From NCBI GenBank assembly GCA_009823505.1, contig VZQC01013302.1, forward strand, positions 2,622,599 to 2,686,598: a DNA stretch of 64,000 bases, written 5' to 3'. A program made the translations under genes and the position numbers. Within the stretch, counting starts at the first letter, position 1; every line of letters starts with the position of its first letter. Positions 22,246-34,509 of the stretch are shown piece after piece. This stretch comes from Rhizomys pruinosus. Its lineage: Eukaryota > Chordata > Mammalia > Rodentia > Spalacidae. The notes beneath the pieces are model-generated. The model was not told the DNA's origin and ran no database searches. It saw only the letters and a list, made by a program, of their open reading frames with translations.

Positions 22246-23690
22246 TGGATCAAAGACCTCAACATGAAACCCAAAACTCTGGAGGTGATAGAAGAAAAAC
22301 TTGATAGCAGACTGCAAGACATAGGCTTAGGAAAAGACTTCCTAAATCAGACAGCAGCTGCACAAGAAATAAGATCCACAATTGACAAATGGGACCTCAT
22401 TAAACTCAAAAGCTTCTGTACATCAAAAGAAATAATAAAGGAAGTGAAGAGAAAACCCACAGAGTGGGAGGAAACCTTCACTGCAGATACATCTGACAAA
22501 GCATTAATTTCCAGAGTATACAAGCTACTCAAAAAACAAAGAGAAAAAACAAATGAATTCACCAAAGATTGTAACAAAGAAACTGAATAGAGATTCTACA
22601 GAGGAGGAAATTTAGGATGGCTGAGAAACATCTTAAAAACTGTTCAACGTCACTAATAATTAGGGAAATGCAAATTAAGACCACTCTAAGATATCATCTC
22701 ACTCCTATAAGACTGGCTAGGATCAAGAAAACAAATGATATCAAGTGCTGGAGAGGTTGTGGGGAAAGGGGAACACTCATCCATTGCTGGTGGGAATGTA
22801 AACTTGTACAGCCTCTATGGAAAGCAGTGTGGAGAATCCTTGGAAGACTCAAAATGAGCTTGCCATTTGACCCAGTCATACCACTCCTGGGTATATACCC
22901 ACAAGACTCATCTTACTGCAGAAATACATGCACAACTATATTTATTACAGCTCTGTTCACAATAGCAAAAAGCTGGAATCAACCCAAATGTCCTTCAACT
23001 GACGAGAGGATAGAGAAAATATGGTACATGTACACAATGGAGTTCTATGCAGCAGTAAAGAAAGACAACATCATGAACTTTGCAGGTAAATGGATGGAGC
23101 TAGAAGATATTATATTAAGTGAAGTAACACAGTCCCATAAAAACAAATGACGAATGGTATCCCTCTTCTGTGGAAACTAGCACCAATAACCCAGTTATAA
23201 ATATTTCTTGTGGGGAGGGATACATATTAAAAGAACAACAACAGAAAGATTGCATCAGAAAACTGAAATGGTGAATCGGGAGGGGTAGGAGGGGCGGGAG
23301 AGGGACATGGGTCTATATTCGATTAATGTATATTTAATTGACATGAGTCCAACAAGTATCAAATTTTGCCCAGACTCTGTCTACAGGTTACATGGTGTTT
23401 TAGGACTTAGTAAAAGTAAATATGTGTATATTAAACAACATTGGTTTAAAGGTTTTGATAAAAATGGTAATGCACCTGAGTTAATTGGAAATATAAATTG
23501 TTGTCCACATTTGTTTTACTTAAAAATCTGTATAACAATAACTTTGGGATTGGCACATACAAATGTTATCTATAATTTTTCTGGTTTTTATAAAATTTAC
23601 ACAAGGTCACACAGGCATAATGCTTTCAAATTTAAAGGAAATTCAAAGATGAATAGGAAATCAAGAGCTCTTCTGTTACACTTGAAGTAA
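22246..23690 (+). pseudogene. L1 ORF2 C-terminus and start of 3' UTR (inverted 5' block)
   Basis: Plus-oriented L1. 22264-22590 and 22617-23150 encode ORF2 C-terminal segments in two frames broken near 22590-22620; the second has the typical [13 protein letters not shown] and [15 protein letters not shown] stretches, ending SHKNK and a stop at about 23150. There is no endonuclease or reverse transcriptase domain, so it is inactive. 23310-23690 is 3' UTR, found in reverse at about 31490-31690. Confidence 0.88.
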
Positions 23691-24846
23691 AGTTAAATGA
23701 ATGCTAAAAATGAAGGTAGGGTCCACATTGAAGAATGCTAAAAGAATGATAAAAATGAAGGGAGGATCTATATTGCCCAACACAGCAGAAGGATGGAGAA
23801 GAGCAAAGGACAGATGAGAATCCCTGAGAGACAAAAGTAGCTAATGTGACCTTAGGAAAAGTACTTTCAGTGAAGGGCAAATTGCAGTGGTATGAGAGTA
23901 AATCAGAGGTAGACATGAAGGAATGAACATCAAGAACTCTTTTTATAATAACAGAAAAGAGGGAAATAGAGGGTAAGAACTAGAAGGCAATACAGGGTTA
24001 GAAAGATGAGGATATTATTAAGATACTCCACTGTATTTACAATTTGAGGTTAAATCCGGGGAGAAGAAAAGAGATAAGGATCGTAGGGAGGAAGTTAAGT
24101 CAGAAGTCAGGTTCAAAAAGCAATGATAGAGGATGGGATTAAGATGTGGGGAAAGGTTATTAGATTCAGACTACAAGATATTTCCTCTGAAATCCAAAGG
24201 AGAGCTGTTTCTACAATTTTCCAGTGCTTATGTCTAATAGTAATGGTTCTGTCATTTGAGGTTTTATTTGAATGTGGTTGGGGAAATGCAGATAGTTTTT
24301 GTCTCTCCTTAGATATAGCCCGGGGCAGTGTTTTCATGAATTTTCTTAAACATTAATGAGAGCTGATCTATCCTTCCAGCTCTTTCACATGCCGGTCATG
24401 CAATGGGCAGATGTTTTCAAGCTCCTTGTTAAATAGACTTCCCTCTGTACCTCTGATGTGGATATGACTTTGCCAGCATCTGTGAAGAGGGGAAAGGAGA
24501 AGGAAGAAGGGAATCTAGTCAAGCATTGTTAACTAATTATGGTTAGTTGTAAAATGGGAAGGCACTATTGAAAACAAATTCAGTGGCAAATTACTCTCCA
24601 AATTTGAAATTATCACTATGGATTTCTATATCAAGTACTTTCTATATACTTCCATGGAATTTAAACAAATCCACAATATAAAGACATTTTACTATGGACA
24701 TTGAAGCTTTTGAAATCAGTTCACTGTGGTTTGGTTTTACTCCCTAGCTTGAAGTCCCTCAAGAAGAATTAGGTGGAGATATTCCCTTTGGTTTTTGTTT
24801 GGTTGTTTGTTTCTTGGGGGAAGCAATTGTTTGCTTTGTTTCTTGT
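23691..24846. other. No gene recognised; small internal near-repeats at 23697-23775
   Basis: AT/purine-rich sequence in which 'gaatgctaaaa' and 'aaaaatgaagg' blocks recur twice within 80 bp. Nothing else recognised. Confidence 0.45.
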
Positions 24847-24849
24847 TGT

Positions 24850-24966
24850 TTTTTGAAACAAAGTCTTACTATTCATCCCTGGCTGGCCTGGAACTCGCTA
24901 AATAGACCAGTGCCTGCTTCTGCCTCCTGAATGCTGGGATCAATGGTATGCATCACCAAGCTAGGC
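24850..24966 (-). repeat. B1 SINE, diverged
   Basis: Reverse B1 lacking about 20 internal bases: 'gaaacaaagtcttactattc', 'ggcctggaactcgctaaat', 'tgcatcaccaagctaggcc'. Confidence 0.85.
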
Positions 24967-25198
24967 CATTCTGTTTGATTTCTGTTGATTGTGTGCTGTG
25001 TGTATGCCTTCCTTAGCTGCTAATTAAGATATTTGATTGGAGGAGATTTTAGATTTCTGAACTCAAAATTAGGTTCTGGCTTATTTTATAAAAGGGTACA
25101 GTAACCTGTGTGTCTAATAAACACATGCCAGACAGCCCTTGTGGACTACCTGAGGCTGAGGAGAGTATGAAACTCACCGTCAAATGTTGACCTTGTGG

Positions 25199-25345
25199 AC
25201 TGAAGGTGTAGTTCAGTTGGTAGGTGCTTGCCTAGCATGCACTGGGTTTGATTCCCAGCACCTCAAAAGCCAGGCCTTGCCAGGTGGAAGCAGGAGGATT
25301 ATCTAGCATGTTTGAGGCTAACCTGGGATACATGAAACTTCTTTT
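25199..25345 (+). repeat. ID-B1 (B4-type) composite SINE
   Basis: ID head with clear tRNA-like boxes ('tagttcagttggtaggtgc', 'gggtttgattcccagcacc') followed by a shortened B1-like body ('ggtggaagcaggaggatt', 'gaggctaacctgggat'). Confidence 0.85.
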
Positions 25346-25477
25346 AAAAAACTGTGGCCTTGTGACCAGAGAGTTATTCTTCAGTGACCCTCCAGCTAGT
25401 GCGGAAAGTAGTTTTGGTGTACTTTACAGAAGACATGTTCCCTTTCTTCCCAAGCTTACTTGAGTTATATAATTTAT

Positions 25478-25652
25478 TTTTTTATAGGTATTTATTTTTT
25501 TATTTTTTTTAATTTAATTTTTATTGATGGTTTGTGCATTTCGTACATCATTTTCCAATTCAGATCAGGCATATTTCCCTTTCCCTTCCCCCCCACCCCC
25601 ATCCCATCCCAGATCATGTATTCTGCCATAACTGTCCTGCATCTTTCAGGTT
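25478..25652 (-). mobile_element. L1 LINE 3' end
   Basis: Reverse L1 terminus: T-rich run, 'ttattgatggtttgtgcatt', C-run, 'ccagatcatgtattctgcc' and 'actgtcctgcatctttc'. It is the very last 175 bp only. Confidence 0.9.
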
Positions 25653-26775
25653 TTGAGTTATATAATTTAAATAAGCATGCTTGGACCCTACATAATGCCT
25701 TTTTCATGTTTGCAACTAATTCTTTCTGAATGATGGATTCAGCTTATTTGTTTAACACGGATGTATTGAGTATATATACTGTGGTAGACTGCTTTGAGAG
25801 CAGAAAGATGAATTAAAGGCATTTCTAACTTAGATAAGGGGGAATGCAGTCCAATTACTAGGAAGAGAACAACAATTCCACTGCAAAGCCTGTGTGACAA
25901 GAGTGTCATAGTGCCGCTTAAGGGCTTAGGATGGCAGGTGGCAGAGGATGAGTTCTGATGAGGTACCCATTTCAAATAATGCTCTTAGTTCTGTTCTTGT
26001 TTGGATTTAACTAAACCCTTCAAGCTTAAGGCTTTCTTCAGAGCTTGAGCTAATTGGGAAACAATGATTCTTCAACTGTTTCTCATATGGACAGTGTAGT
26101 CAGAAATACTGCAGTCTTATCCAGGCTTGTGCTGCCATGACCCTTTGCATTCTTGCCCATATTGACCAAGCACATGACTTCCTGAGTATCTCCAGCCTCC
26201 ATTCTTCCCACACTGCCCTTCACTACTGATTTGACCCAGGTGAGGGAGGGTTTGATAGAGGAGACAGATAGTTCTTAAAAGATAAGTAAATGTTTACCTC
26301 ATTGCCATTCACAATAAGAAAATGAAAAAATACAAGTTTGGCTCTATATAGATGTAACTTCTGGTCCAGAAAAATCATATGGATTGGTGTTTCCAGATTC
26401 TAATAATCTCAACTCTGGAAATAGTATTTCAGGATTCTAAAAAAGAAATCTATAGCACTTATGACAATGGGTGAAAAGCCCAAATCTTGCAATTGTTTAA
26501 TTTAATTCCGCCATTGCATAAGAATCATGTTCCTACAAAGTGCTGTTCGGTATACCCATCACACTAAACCTATATATCATCTTAAGAAGAAAAATGGACA
26601 GAAAATATTTTCTTTACATTTTTTTAAGTATAAGAAAGGGGAAAAAGCAGAATATTTTATTACCAATGAAACTTTGTTTCCGGGATAGAAAATATGACTA
26701 AGACTGTTATCAAAAACTTCTGAAGAACAAAGAAATCTATTATCACATTTAAAAAGAAATTTTATATAATTTTTG
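25653..26775. other. No feature recognised
   Basis: About 1.1 kb of apparently unique AT-rich sequence. Confidence 0.45.
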
Positions 26776-26777
26776 AC

Positions 26778-26978
26778 TTTTAATTTTATTTTTCCCTTAT
26801 TGTGGATGCATGTCTTTAAGTGTGTGTGTCAGCAAATGCATGCCCCAGCACATATACGGAGGTCAGAGGATAACTATGTGGATCTGTATTCTCCTTCCAC
26901 CTTAAGTGGGTTCTGGGGATGGACTTCAGATTGTCAGGCTTTGAGGCAAGCACCTGCTGAGCTATCTCATTGGTCAAA
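26778..26978 (-). repeat. B2/B3-type SINE, old
   Basis: Reverse-oriented: 'gtcagcaaatgcatgcccc', 'cggaggtcagaggataac', 'gttctggggatggactt', 'gagctatctcattggtc'. Confidence 0.75.
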
Positions 26979-26997
26979 TCTAAATCTATCACTTTTT

Positions 26998-27232
26998 ATA
27001 GTATTTTATTTGTTATTTTTATTTTATGTATATGAGTATATTGCCACATGTGTAAATGCACCCATGTCCCCTAATGCCCTTGGAAGTCAGAGAAAGGCAT
27101 CAGATCCCATGAAACTGAAGTTACAGATGGTTGTTAGGTTAGGTTAGCTGCCCTGTGGGAGCTGGGAATCAAACCTGGGTCCTCTGCAAGAGGAGTCAGT
27201 GCTCTTAACCACTGAGTCATCTCTCCAGCCCC
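26998..27232 (-). repeat. B2 SINE
   Basis: Reverse B2: 'atgagtatattgccacatg', 'ggttaggttagctgccc' (a small GGTTA stutter) and 'tcatctctccagcccc'. Confidence 0.92.
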
Positions 27233-27274
27233 CAATCTATCACTTTTTAGCAACACATAGCCAAACAATATACA

Positions 27275-27531
27275 TTTTCTTTTTTTTTTTAATTTTTTTA
27301 TTTCATTTATTTCTGTATGTGTATGAACGTACTGTCTGCATGCAGGTCTGTGCACCCGTGTCGTGCAATGCTGCGGAGGTCAGAAGAGGGTCTCGGATTC
27401 CCCTGGAGCTGGAGTTCTCCTGGAATTGGAGTCTCAGACGGTTCTCGGCCGCCATGTGCGTGCTGGGGATCGAACCCGGGTCTTCTGTAAGAGCAGTCGG
27501 CGCTCTTAACCGCTAGGCCATCTCTCCAGCC
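27275..27531 (-). repeat. B2 SINE, long young subtype
   Basis: Low-divergence reverse B2 with the doubled 'ggagttctcctggaattgg' block and the 'gctaggccatctctccagcc' end; the long T-rich end is at left. Confidence 0.96.
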
Positions 27532-27560
27532 CCCTACATTTTCTAACATATGAAAAATAT

Positions 27561-27655
27561 GTAATTTTTAATTTTTTAGTATTTTTATTGAATTTTTGTG
27601 ATTTTCATACAATATAATTTGGTGGTATTTGGATCCCCTCCCCTTGTCACCCACC
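27561..27655 (-). mobile_element. L1 3' end fragment
   Basis: Reverse L1-like terminus ('agtatttttattgaatttt', 'cccctccccttgtcac') cut off by an AT tract. Confidence 0.6.
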
Positions 27656-27765
27656 ATTATATATATATATTATAATATAACATATATATATATATAAGGC
27701 TATAGAGCTCTCTCGCTTCTCTCTTATACTATATATACTATATATATTATATTATATATTATTTA
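27656..27765. repeat. (TA)n-rich low-complexity tract
   Basis: TATATA runs with a central GC-richer island 'ctatagagctctctcgcttc'. Confidence 0.9.
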
Positions 27766-28235
27766 TCAAATTATTCATGAGTTAATTTGGTCTTCCAAAT
27801 GTTCTTCATATGGTCTAACCCATCACTAGGACTTGGTTAACCTACAAAACTCCATCTTGAAAGACAACAGTCTCTCATTCCAGCCTAATAGGTTGCCAAA
27901 CCTACTTAGGTTGGGTTAAGGTCTTTTACACATTTCCCCATGTCCGTGCTGGGAATTTGCATGCGGACTGCTGCATGCTGTCACCATTGCTGTGATTCAT
28001 GAGCTAGGGACTGACCAAGCTGTTTGGAAAACTCTGTTTCCTTGTGGTCATCTACCACCTCTGGCTCTTACAATCTTTCTGCATAATCATCAACCTTACC
28101 TATCTGTGATCCTTATGAGCTACAACAACAACTTTCCTGGTAAGATAGGTCCACAGGTACAAGAGTAGCATAAATATCATGGGAATGACCAACCATTCTC
28201 TAATTGTATGAAATTCTCTAATAAAAAATTCAGAA
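27766..28235 (+). mobile_element. L1 (Lx-like) 3' UTR with A tail
   Basis: It reads like an old murid L1 3' UTR: 'cctggtaagataggtccaca', 'tcatgggaatgaccaacc', polyadenylation signal 'aataaaaaattcag' and an A-run at about 28231. Confidence 0.55.
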
Positions 28236-28261
28236 AAAAAAAATATATATATATATAGAGA

Positions 28262-28340
28262 GAGAAACAAAAGATCCTAGATAGCCAAAACAACCCTGAG
28301 CAAAAAGAGCACTACAGGGAGGATTACTATACCAAACTTC
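28262..28340 (+). mobile_element. L1 ORF2 fragment
   Basis: About 80 bp matching the ORF2 segment at 56095-56170 ('gatagccaaaacaaccctg', 'agggaggattactatacc'). Confidence 0.8.
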
Positions 28341-28519
28341 AGATCATTTTCTTACATGTCTTCTGTGTTAGCCCTTAGCACCTCTACAAAGATGGCTTGG
28401 TTATGGTTATTTAGTACACAGCCACACACTGTGTATTCAGATAAGTCCAGGCCTTCCAATGGGAATATATATTTGGGAAGTTAGGAAGTTTGTTTACTGA
28501 GGCCATCCTCTTTTTTATC

Positions 28520-28727
28520 TTTGTTATTTAATTTTATATGTGTGTTATAACTGCATGTATGGGAAGTACCTCATACAGTGCCCATGGGGACCAGAAGAGG
28601 TAGTCAGCTCCCTTGGAACTGGAGTTACAGATGGTTGTTAATGGCCATGTGGATGCTGGGATTTGAACCCAGGTCCTCTGCAAAAGGAACCAGTGCTCTT
28701 AATCTCTGAGCCATCTCTTCAATCCCA
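28520..28727 (-). repeat. B2 SINE, old
   Basis: Reverse B2: 'ggaccagaagaggtagtcag', 'tggatgctgggatttgaac', ending 'gagccatctcttcaatccc'. Confidence 0.88.
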
Positions 28728-29198
28728 CTGTGGCTATTCTTTATGTCAGAACTTGGGTGGAAGTGTCAGTTGTGGTCTTTCTAGCCTCATTACGTTCTCA
28801 ATTAAATATTAGGGACCTCATCCCCAATGTTTATGGTTTTAGAGAGCCAACATTAATGGTAACTTGAGACTGTCTGAAACTAAAAAATGAAATGAGTATA
28901 TATAGATTAACTGATCCTAACTATTGAATAGATAGCATGCTGAGGTTTTGAGACAGACTTCTGTTCCCCACCTACAAACTGCCACCTCTAAGGAGCAGTC
29001 TCTAGTTGGTTCTCTCTCCCTTGAAAGTCATTCTTCTTAAGCTGTCCTGGATTTGCTGGCCCTCCTCATGAGTGTTGTTCTCTTCCCTTTTCCAGGCATG
29101 TCCAAGCACTCCATATACAAATGTCTTTTAACATTCTTGACTTTAAACTTTTTCTCATCAGTACAATCTCTGCCAGAAGAGTTTTGTAGATTTATTCA

Positions 29199-29304
29199 GT
29201 CTTCTTTTCTTTTCTTTTCTTTTTTCTTTTTTCTTTTCTTTTCTTTCTTCTTTCTTTTTCTCTCTCTTTCCTTCCTTCCTTCCTTCCTCCCTTCCTTTCT
29301 TTTT
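29199..29304. repeat. Polypyrimidine tract, (TTTTC)n and (TTCC)n
   Basis: Over 100 bases almost entirely T and C on the plus strand, with (CTTTT) and (CCTT) runs. The F/S/L-rich and K/E-rich open frames here are artefacts of it. Confidence 0.95.
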
Positions 29305-29510
29305 ACTTATGATGTGTTTGAGTGTACTGTCTGCTTGTAGGTACATGCACCCATGTCATGCAGCTCTACAGAAGTCAGAAGAGGGTGTCAGATTCCCCTA
29401 GAACTGGAGTTAAAGACAGTTCTTAGCTGCCATGTGGGTGCTGGGAATTGAACCCAGATCCTCTGCAAGAGCAGTCAGTGCTCTTAACTGCTGAGCCATC
29501 TCTCCAGTGC
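29305..29510 (-). repeat. B2 SINE
   Basis: Reverse B2 ('gtgtactgtctgcttgtagg' to 'gagccatctctccagtgcc') next to the pyrimidine tract. Confidence 0.92.
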
Positions 29511-29544
29511 CCCACCCCACCTGCTCCTGTCTTCTTTTTTTTTT

Positions 29545-31690
29545 TCTTTTTTTTTCTTTTTATTTATTTTTTTAACATTTTTTTATTGATGCTTTGTGCA
29601 TTTCATACATCATTTTCCAATTCAGTTCAGGCATATTTCCCTTTCCCTTCCCCCCCATCCCCACACCAACCGAGATCATGCATTCTGCCATGACTGTCCT
29701 GCATATTTCTCTCAGTTTTTTTTTCCCATTTTTTTAGCTATAAGTGATAATCCAAGAGTACAAACATCCTTTGTGTCAAAACCAATTTGCAAGGCTGTTG
29801 TGCCCATACACCCCACAGCCCACCTTCCAGCGGTGGAGTGGGGGTTGTATGTTCAATCAGTTAATCACCTGAGGGGTCAGGAGACTACATCGCTGTAGGT
29901 TTTTCCGCAGTCACCCCACTTGAGCCACTTACATGTCTACTCCCCCCTCTTCTCGCAGATTATTCCGGCTTAGAAAAGGGGCATAAGTGGATGAGAAGAA
30001 AACAGTCCACTCTCTCTGGACGTTTTCTTGGATTGCTGGTCAATTCTGGCTGTTTCCTTCATGGGCTGGACAGTTGTGTCCAGGCATAACCTTCGACCTA
30101 CTAATGAATCACAAGCCAATTAGATATATAGGTATTTAAAACAGCATTAATAGTTTGGTAGTACTTTGTATAGACACATATGTTCGGAGCTCGTGATGTT
30201 CATGCTATTAATTACATTTTTTCCTGTAAATATGACAGGCGGTCTACTGTGGCTTATACATCTCCTAACCTGTAGAGCGATGTAAGCTTGTGGCATCAGT
30301 TCATGGGTTAATGCTCAAGGAGAGAGCCAATAGCCAATTAGATTTTGGGCATATACAGCCTACTGGCTGCTCTGCTGCACGGTAATTTTCCAGCAGATGT
30401 GAGCTGTTTAGCTGGTGTTGACGGTGGATCTTGCTTGTTCAAACATCAGGGGACCTCGTATTTGCTTTTATGGGTTTAGTGGCCTTTGGTTAACAGACTC
30501 TCTGGTGTGTTCAGAGGCCTCTGTACACTTGCAGGTGTGGTCTCAATGCACATTTCCCATGTTAACGTACTGGTTCTTCAGCAGCAGGGCCTTATGGCCC
30601 CTCTTCTTTTGCAGGTATCCAGTTTAGAGGCAAGGAGGCTTTACCTTTTGTGGGGCTTCAGATCCTGGCCCAACATCTCCCTGGTGGAATAATCCTTTAC
30701 TGATGTCAGAGCTCCTGTATTGGTATATTTTGCTTAAGCGCATAGTTTACGGACTTTAGTATTATATTGGTTCTGAAAGAGAATAATCCTTTTCACATTA
30801 TTTCTTAGTCCTATTAGTCAATTAAAGAAGGCAGTTTTTACCAGTTTTATTAAGAGATTACCTCTATAACTATTGGCTCCAATTTCCAGTTGGGGAACGA
30901 CCTCATCATTATCATTTTTCTCCTTGTTCTTTGGGGGGGAAGGCAAGAAAAGTCTCTCATATTCCAGAACCTTTGTGCACCTAGAAGGTAAGTTTCATTA
31001 GACTCACATTATAAATGTGTTAAATGTAGGGCCACAGAGGGGTTCGACTGTTATGGCACATATGAAGGCTTATCTCTTCGATGTTCCGCCGGGCAAACCT
31101 TTAGTGGCACTTTTTGGGTACTCCTACTCTCAATGCCACCGCTGTATCTTTTCTTCTCAGCCATTAAGTTGGTGACATCCCATTTTTGTCCTGTTGGAAC
31201 CCACACATCTTTTTCATAGTAAGTTTTAAGATTTGAATTGCAGGTTTGAGAGCAAGTTTCAGTCTATCGTACCCCCCTTGTTTTTTAACCCATGAGTCCT
31301 CAGAAGAGGACAGTTGTATTATACCTAAAACTATAGGGTGGAAATTCCTAGCTCAGGCTTTCATTCAAATTTCCCATGTTGTTTATGGGTGATATATATG
31401 CTTAAAATTGGGGGAGCACACTAATTTTGATGTTAAAAATTCCTTCTTCACGTAGAATGCTTTACAGGTTGATACTGTTACAAAGAGAAAACTATTAAGA
31501 GAACTTTGTATGTTGCAATCCCCGAGTTATTGTTATAAGATTTTATGTAAAACAAAATGTGGACAACAATGATTTATATCTCCATTTTACTCGGATTGCC
31601 AATTACCGTTTTATCAGAGTCTGTAAAACCAAATTGTTGGTTTTAATCTACACATATTTACTTTTACTAAGTTCCTATGCCCCCCCCAAC
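29545..31690 (-). mobile_element. L1 3' region, second copy
   Basis: Reverse-oriented long L1 3' region homologous over its length to 20420-22245 and, at 31500-31690, to the reverse of 23390-23540. It carries many one- and two-base indels relative to the other copy. No coding potential. Confidence 0.85.
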
Positions 31691-31799
31691 CCCACAGAAT
31701 ATTTACCCAGCAAAAAATGTCGATTCTCGTTGAAGGAGAGAGAGAGAAAAAATTCTTCCATGACATAAAACCAAAGATGATGGCATACTATTCTGGAAT

Positions 31800-32585
31800 A
31801 CCTATCTTCATAAAATACTTGAAAGCAATTCAAATGGCAGAAGAGACGAGCAACAATCCTCAAAACACCTAGGAAAGAAAACTAATAAAAACCGAAACAA
31901 CCCTAGGAGCAAAATCAGAGGCTAGAAGTCCAAATGGACAACAAAGTGAAATGACAGCAATATCCATCTTTCAATTATAAACCTAAATATTAATGGGACA
32001 AATTGCTCAATCAAAAGACATAGACATGGAGAATGGATTAGGAAACAAAAACCCATCTATATGCTGTCTAAAGAAACCCCTCTCAATCTCAAGGATAAGC
32101 ATTCACAATTAAGGTGAAGGGATGGAAGGGAGTATTTCAAGCAAATGGTACCACAAAGGAAAAGCAGGTGTGGCTATTTCACTCTCCACACAAAATAGAC
32201 TTCAAAGCTAAAGAAATCACAAGATGAGGAGGGGACAAATAGGGTCACTACATCCTTATTAAATGAACAATTAATGATGAAGATTTCACAATTATAAACA
32301 CATATGCACCAAATTGCTGCTGCCACCAAACTTATTAAAGATTATTCTTCTCGGAATTCTCCAAGGCACAGATTAACCCCCAGCACATAAATACTAGGGT
32401 ACTTCAATACCCCATAAGTCCCCTAGACAGATTCAAAACAGGACAAAGATAAACAGAGAGACATCTGAAACTAAATGACACAATTAAACCATAATGGACC
32501 TCACAAGAATCTCTCGACTATTTCACCCAAAACACAGAGAATACACTTTCTACCAAGCACCTCATGGAACATCTCCAAAAATTAG
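31800..32585 (+). pseudogene. L1 ORF2 endonuclease-domain relic
   Basis: Translation in shifting frames resembles the start of L1 ORF2 (AP-like endonuclease): 'aatattaatgggacaaattg' (xNINGT), the 'acatatgcaccaaattg' (TYAPN) motif and the segment read as PKHREYTFYQAPHG. Several frameshifts; nonfunctional. Confidence 0.82.
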
Positions 32586-32909
32586 CCTGTCTTCTTTTCT
32601 AAGTACCTGTAGCTCACTGGCTTCTCTGTTTTACAGTCCATTATCCTGCTGTCCTCTTGCATTCCTCAGTGTTCTGGGTATACCCCTTGATGCTGATATA
32701 ATGGGGGACCCAGTGAATTTGGAGTGGGATGAGTAAGGGGTTACATTAGTTTCCTTTTGCCTGAAAGAGTATGTTTCAATTGGTTCTAAGCCACAAAAAA
32801 TTCATCCCATGGACAAAAATCTCAAGAAGACACAATGGGAAAAAATGGAAAAAAATCCAATGGAAATAAAATCCAAGAAAGAAGACCCATAATGGAGAAA
32901 GAAGAAAGA
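32586..32909. other. Non-L1 segment inside the L1 block
   Basis: It replaces the whole reverse-transcriptase region between the two ORF2 parts. I do not recognise it; it could be an insertion with deletion, or the seam of two events. Confidence 0.5.
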
Positions 32910-34250
32910 CAGCATTTCAGCAACGTGGTGTTGGCAAAACTGGAATCACCACTTGCAGAAGACGGGAAATTAAACCCCCCTACCTTCACCTGTACAAAAG
33001 TCAAATCCAATGATTAAAAGACCTCAACGTGAAAACCCCAAAAATCTGAAGATGATAGAAGAAAAAGTTGGCAGCAGGACTACAAGGGACCTCGGCGTAG
33101 GAAAAGACTTCTTAAATATCAGACAGAGGCCAAGAATTAAGGCGGACAATTGACAAATGGGACCTCATCAAATCAAAATGGCTTCTGTACATCAACAGAA
33201 ACCAATCTCAAGGCAGTGATGAGAAATCCCACAGAGTGGGAGGAAAACTTCACTGCGGATACATCTGACAAAAGCACTTGAATTTGCCAGAGATTAAAAC
33301 TATCAAAAAAACAAAGAAAAGAGAAAACAATGAACCCTTCAATAGAGTGAGCACAGAACTGAAACAGTGACTTCACAACGTGAGGAATTAGAGATGTCTG
33401 CGAAACACCTCAAGAACTGCTAAACATCACTAATCATAAAGGAAATGAACACCACTCTTATGATATCATTTTTCTGACTCCAATACGAGGCTAGGATCAA
33501 GAAAACAAATGCTTCCAAGTGCTGGAGAGGTGTGGGGAAAGGTGAACATTCCTCCACTGCTGGTGGAATGTAAACTCATTACAGCCACTATGGAAAAGCA
33601 GTGTGGAGAACCCTTGGAAGACTAAGAAACTGGACCATGAACTTGCTCACCCAAACCCAGGCCATACCACTTCCTAGGCGTTACCCCTCAAGTAAGACTT
33701 ACGCACCACAAGATTGATACATGCACGGCCCTGTTTATTGCAGCTTCTCCAATAGCAAGGAGCTGGAACAACCTAACTTGACCCTACTGACAATTGAATA
33801 GAGAACTGCTGGTAACATCACAATGGTCTATGCAGCAGTAAAGAAAGCCTACATTCAACGAGCTTTGCAGGCAACTGGCTGGAGCTAGAGGGACATCATG
33901 CTGAGTGAAGTAGTAAACCAGTCCCAGAAAAACAAACAATCGATGATATCCCTCATCTGTGGATGGCTAGTGCCAATTCCCCAATTGTAAGTATTTCTTT
34001 GTATGGGCCCCTGAGCTTTTGTCCAAAAGCAGTTGGGCATAACGCATTTTGGAAACAGCAACAACAACAGAAAAGACTGCATCAAAGAACTGACTGAAAC
34101 AGTGAACTTCTGCTCAAAACAGTCAACTTCCCCATGGAAAATATTGAGAATGACTAAGAGATGGAAAGCATGTCTGGCAGAATGCATGAGCTCTGGCGGG
34201 GTGGGGGAATGAGCGGGAACACGGGTCTAGATTTGTTAAAAATAAATAAA
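32910..34250 (+). pseudogene. L1 ORF2 C-terminus and 3' end
   Basis: Parallel to 22246-23300: 'gacctcaacgtgaaaacccc', 'gacaaatgggacctcatc', 'agtgctggagaggtg', 'gcagcagtaaagaaagcc'. It ends with the short L1 3' segment and 'aaaaataaataaataaa'. Frame broken repeatedly. Confidence 0.88.
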
Positions 34251-34285
34251 TAAATTTATGTGAAAAAAATCTCTTGCCTTTTAAA

Positions 34286-34509
34286 AGAATATATTTTATT
34301 ATTTTTATGTGTATGCCCACATGTGTGTACATACATTCATGTTGTTCAATGGCCACAGAGAGGCCATAGAGTTTAGAAGAGAATATTGGACTCCCTGGAA
34401 TTAGAGTTACCGGCAGTTGTTAGCCACCATATGGGTGTCAGGAACCAAACCTGGGTCCTCTGCAAGAGCAGCCAGTGCTCTCCACCTCTGACGCCATCTC
34501 TCCACCCCC
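34286..34509 (-). repeat. B2 SINE
   Basis: Reverse B2: 'ttttatgtgtatgcccacat', 'ccctggaattagagttacc', ending 'gccatctctccacccc'. Confidence 0.9.

Noticed and set aside
22617..23150. 177-codon open frame as a possible gene
   Set aside because: It is the C-terminus of L1 ORF2 without the enzymatic domains.
23307..23690. 127-codon open frame
   Set aside because: It lies in L1 3' UTR, found in reverse orientation at 31.5-31.7 kb without an open frame.
29053..29346. Phe/Ser-rich and Lys/Glu-rich open frames
   Set aside because: Both are the two strands of a polypyrimidine tract plus a B2.
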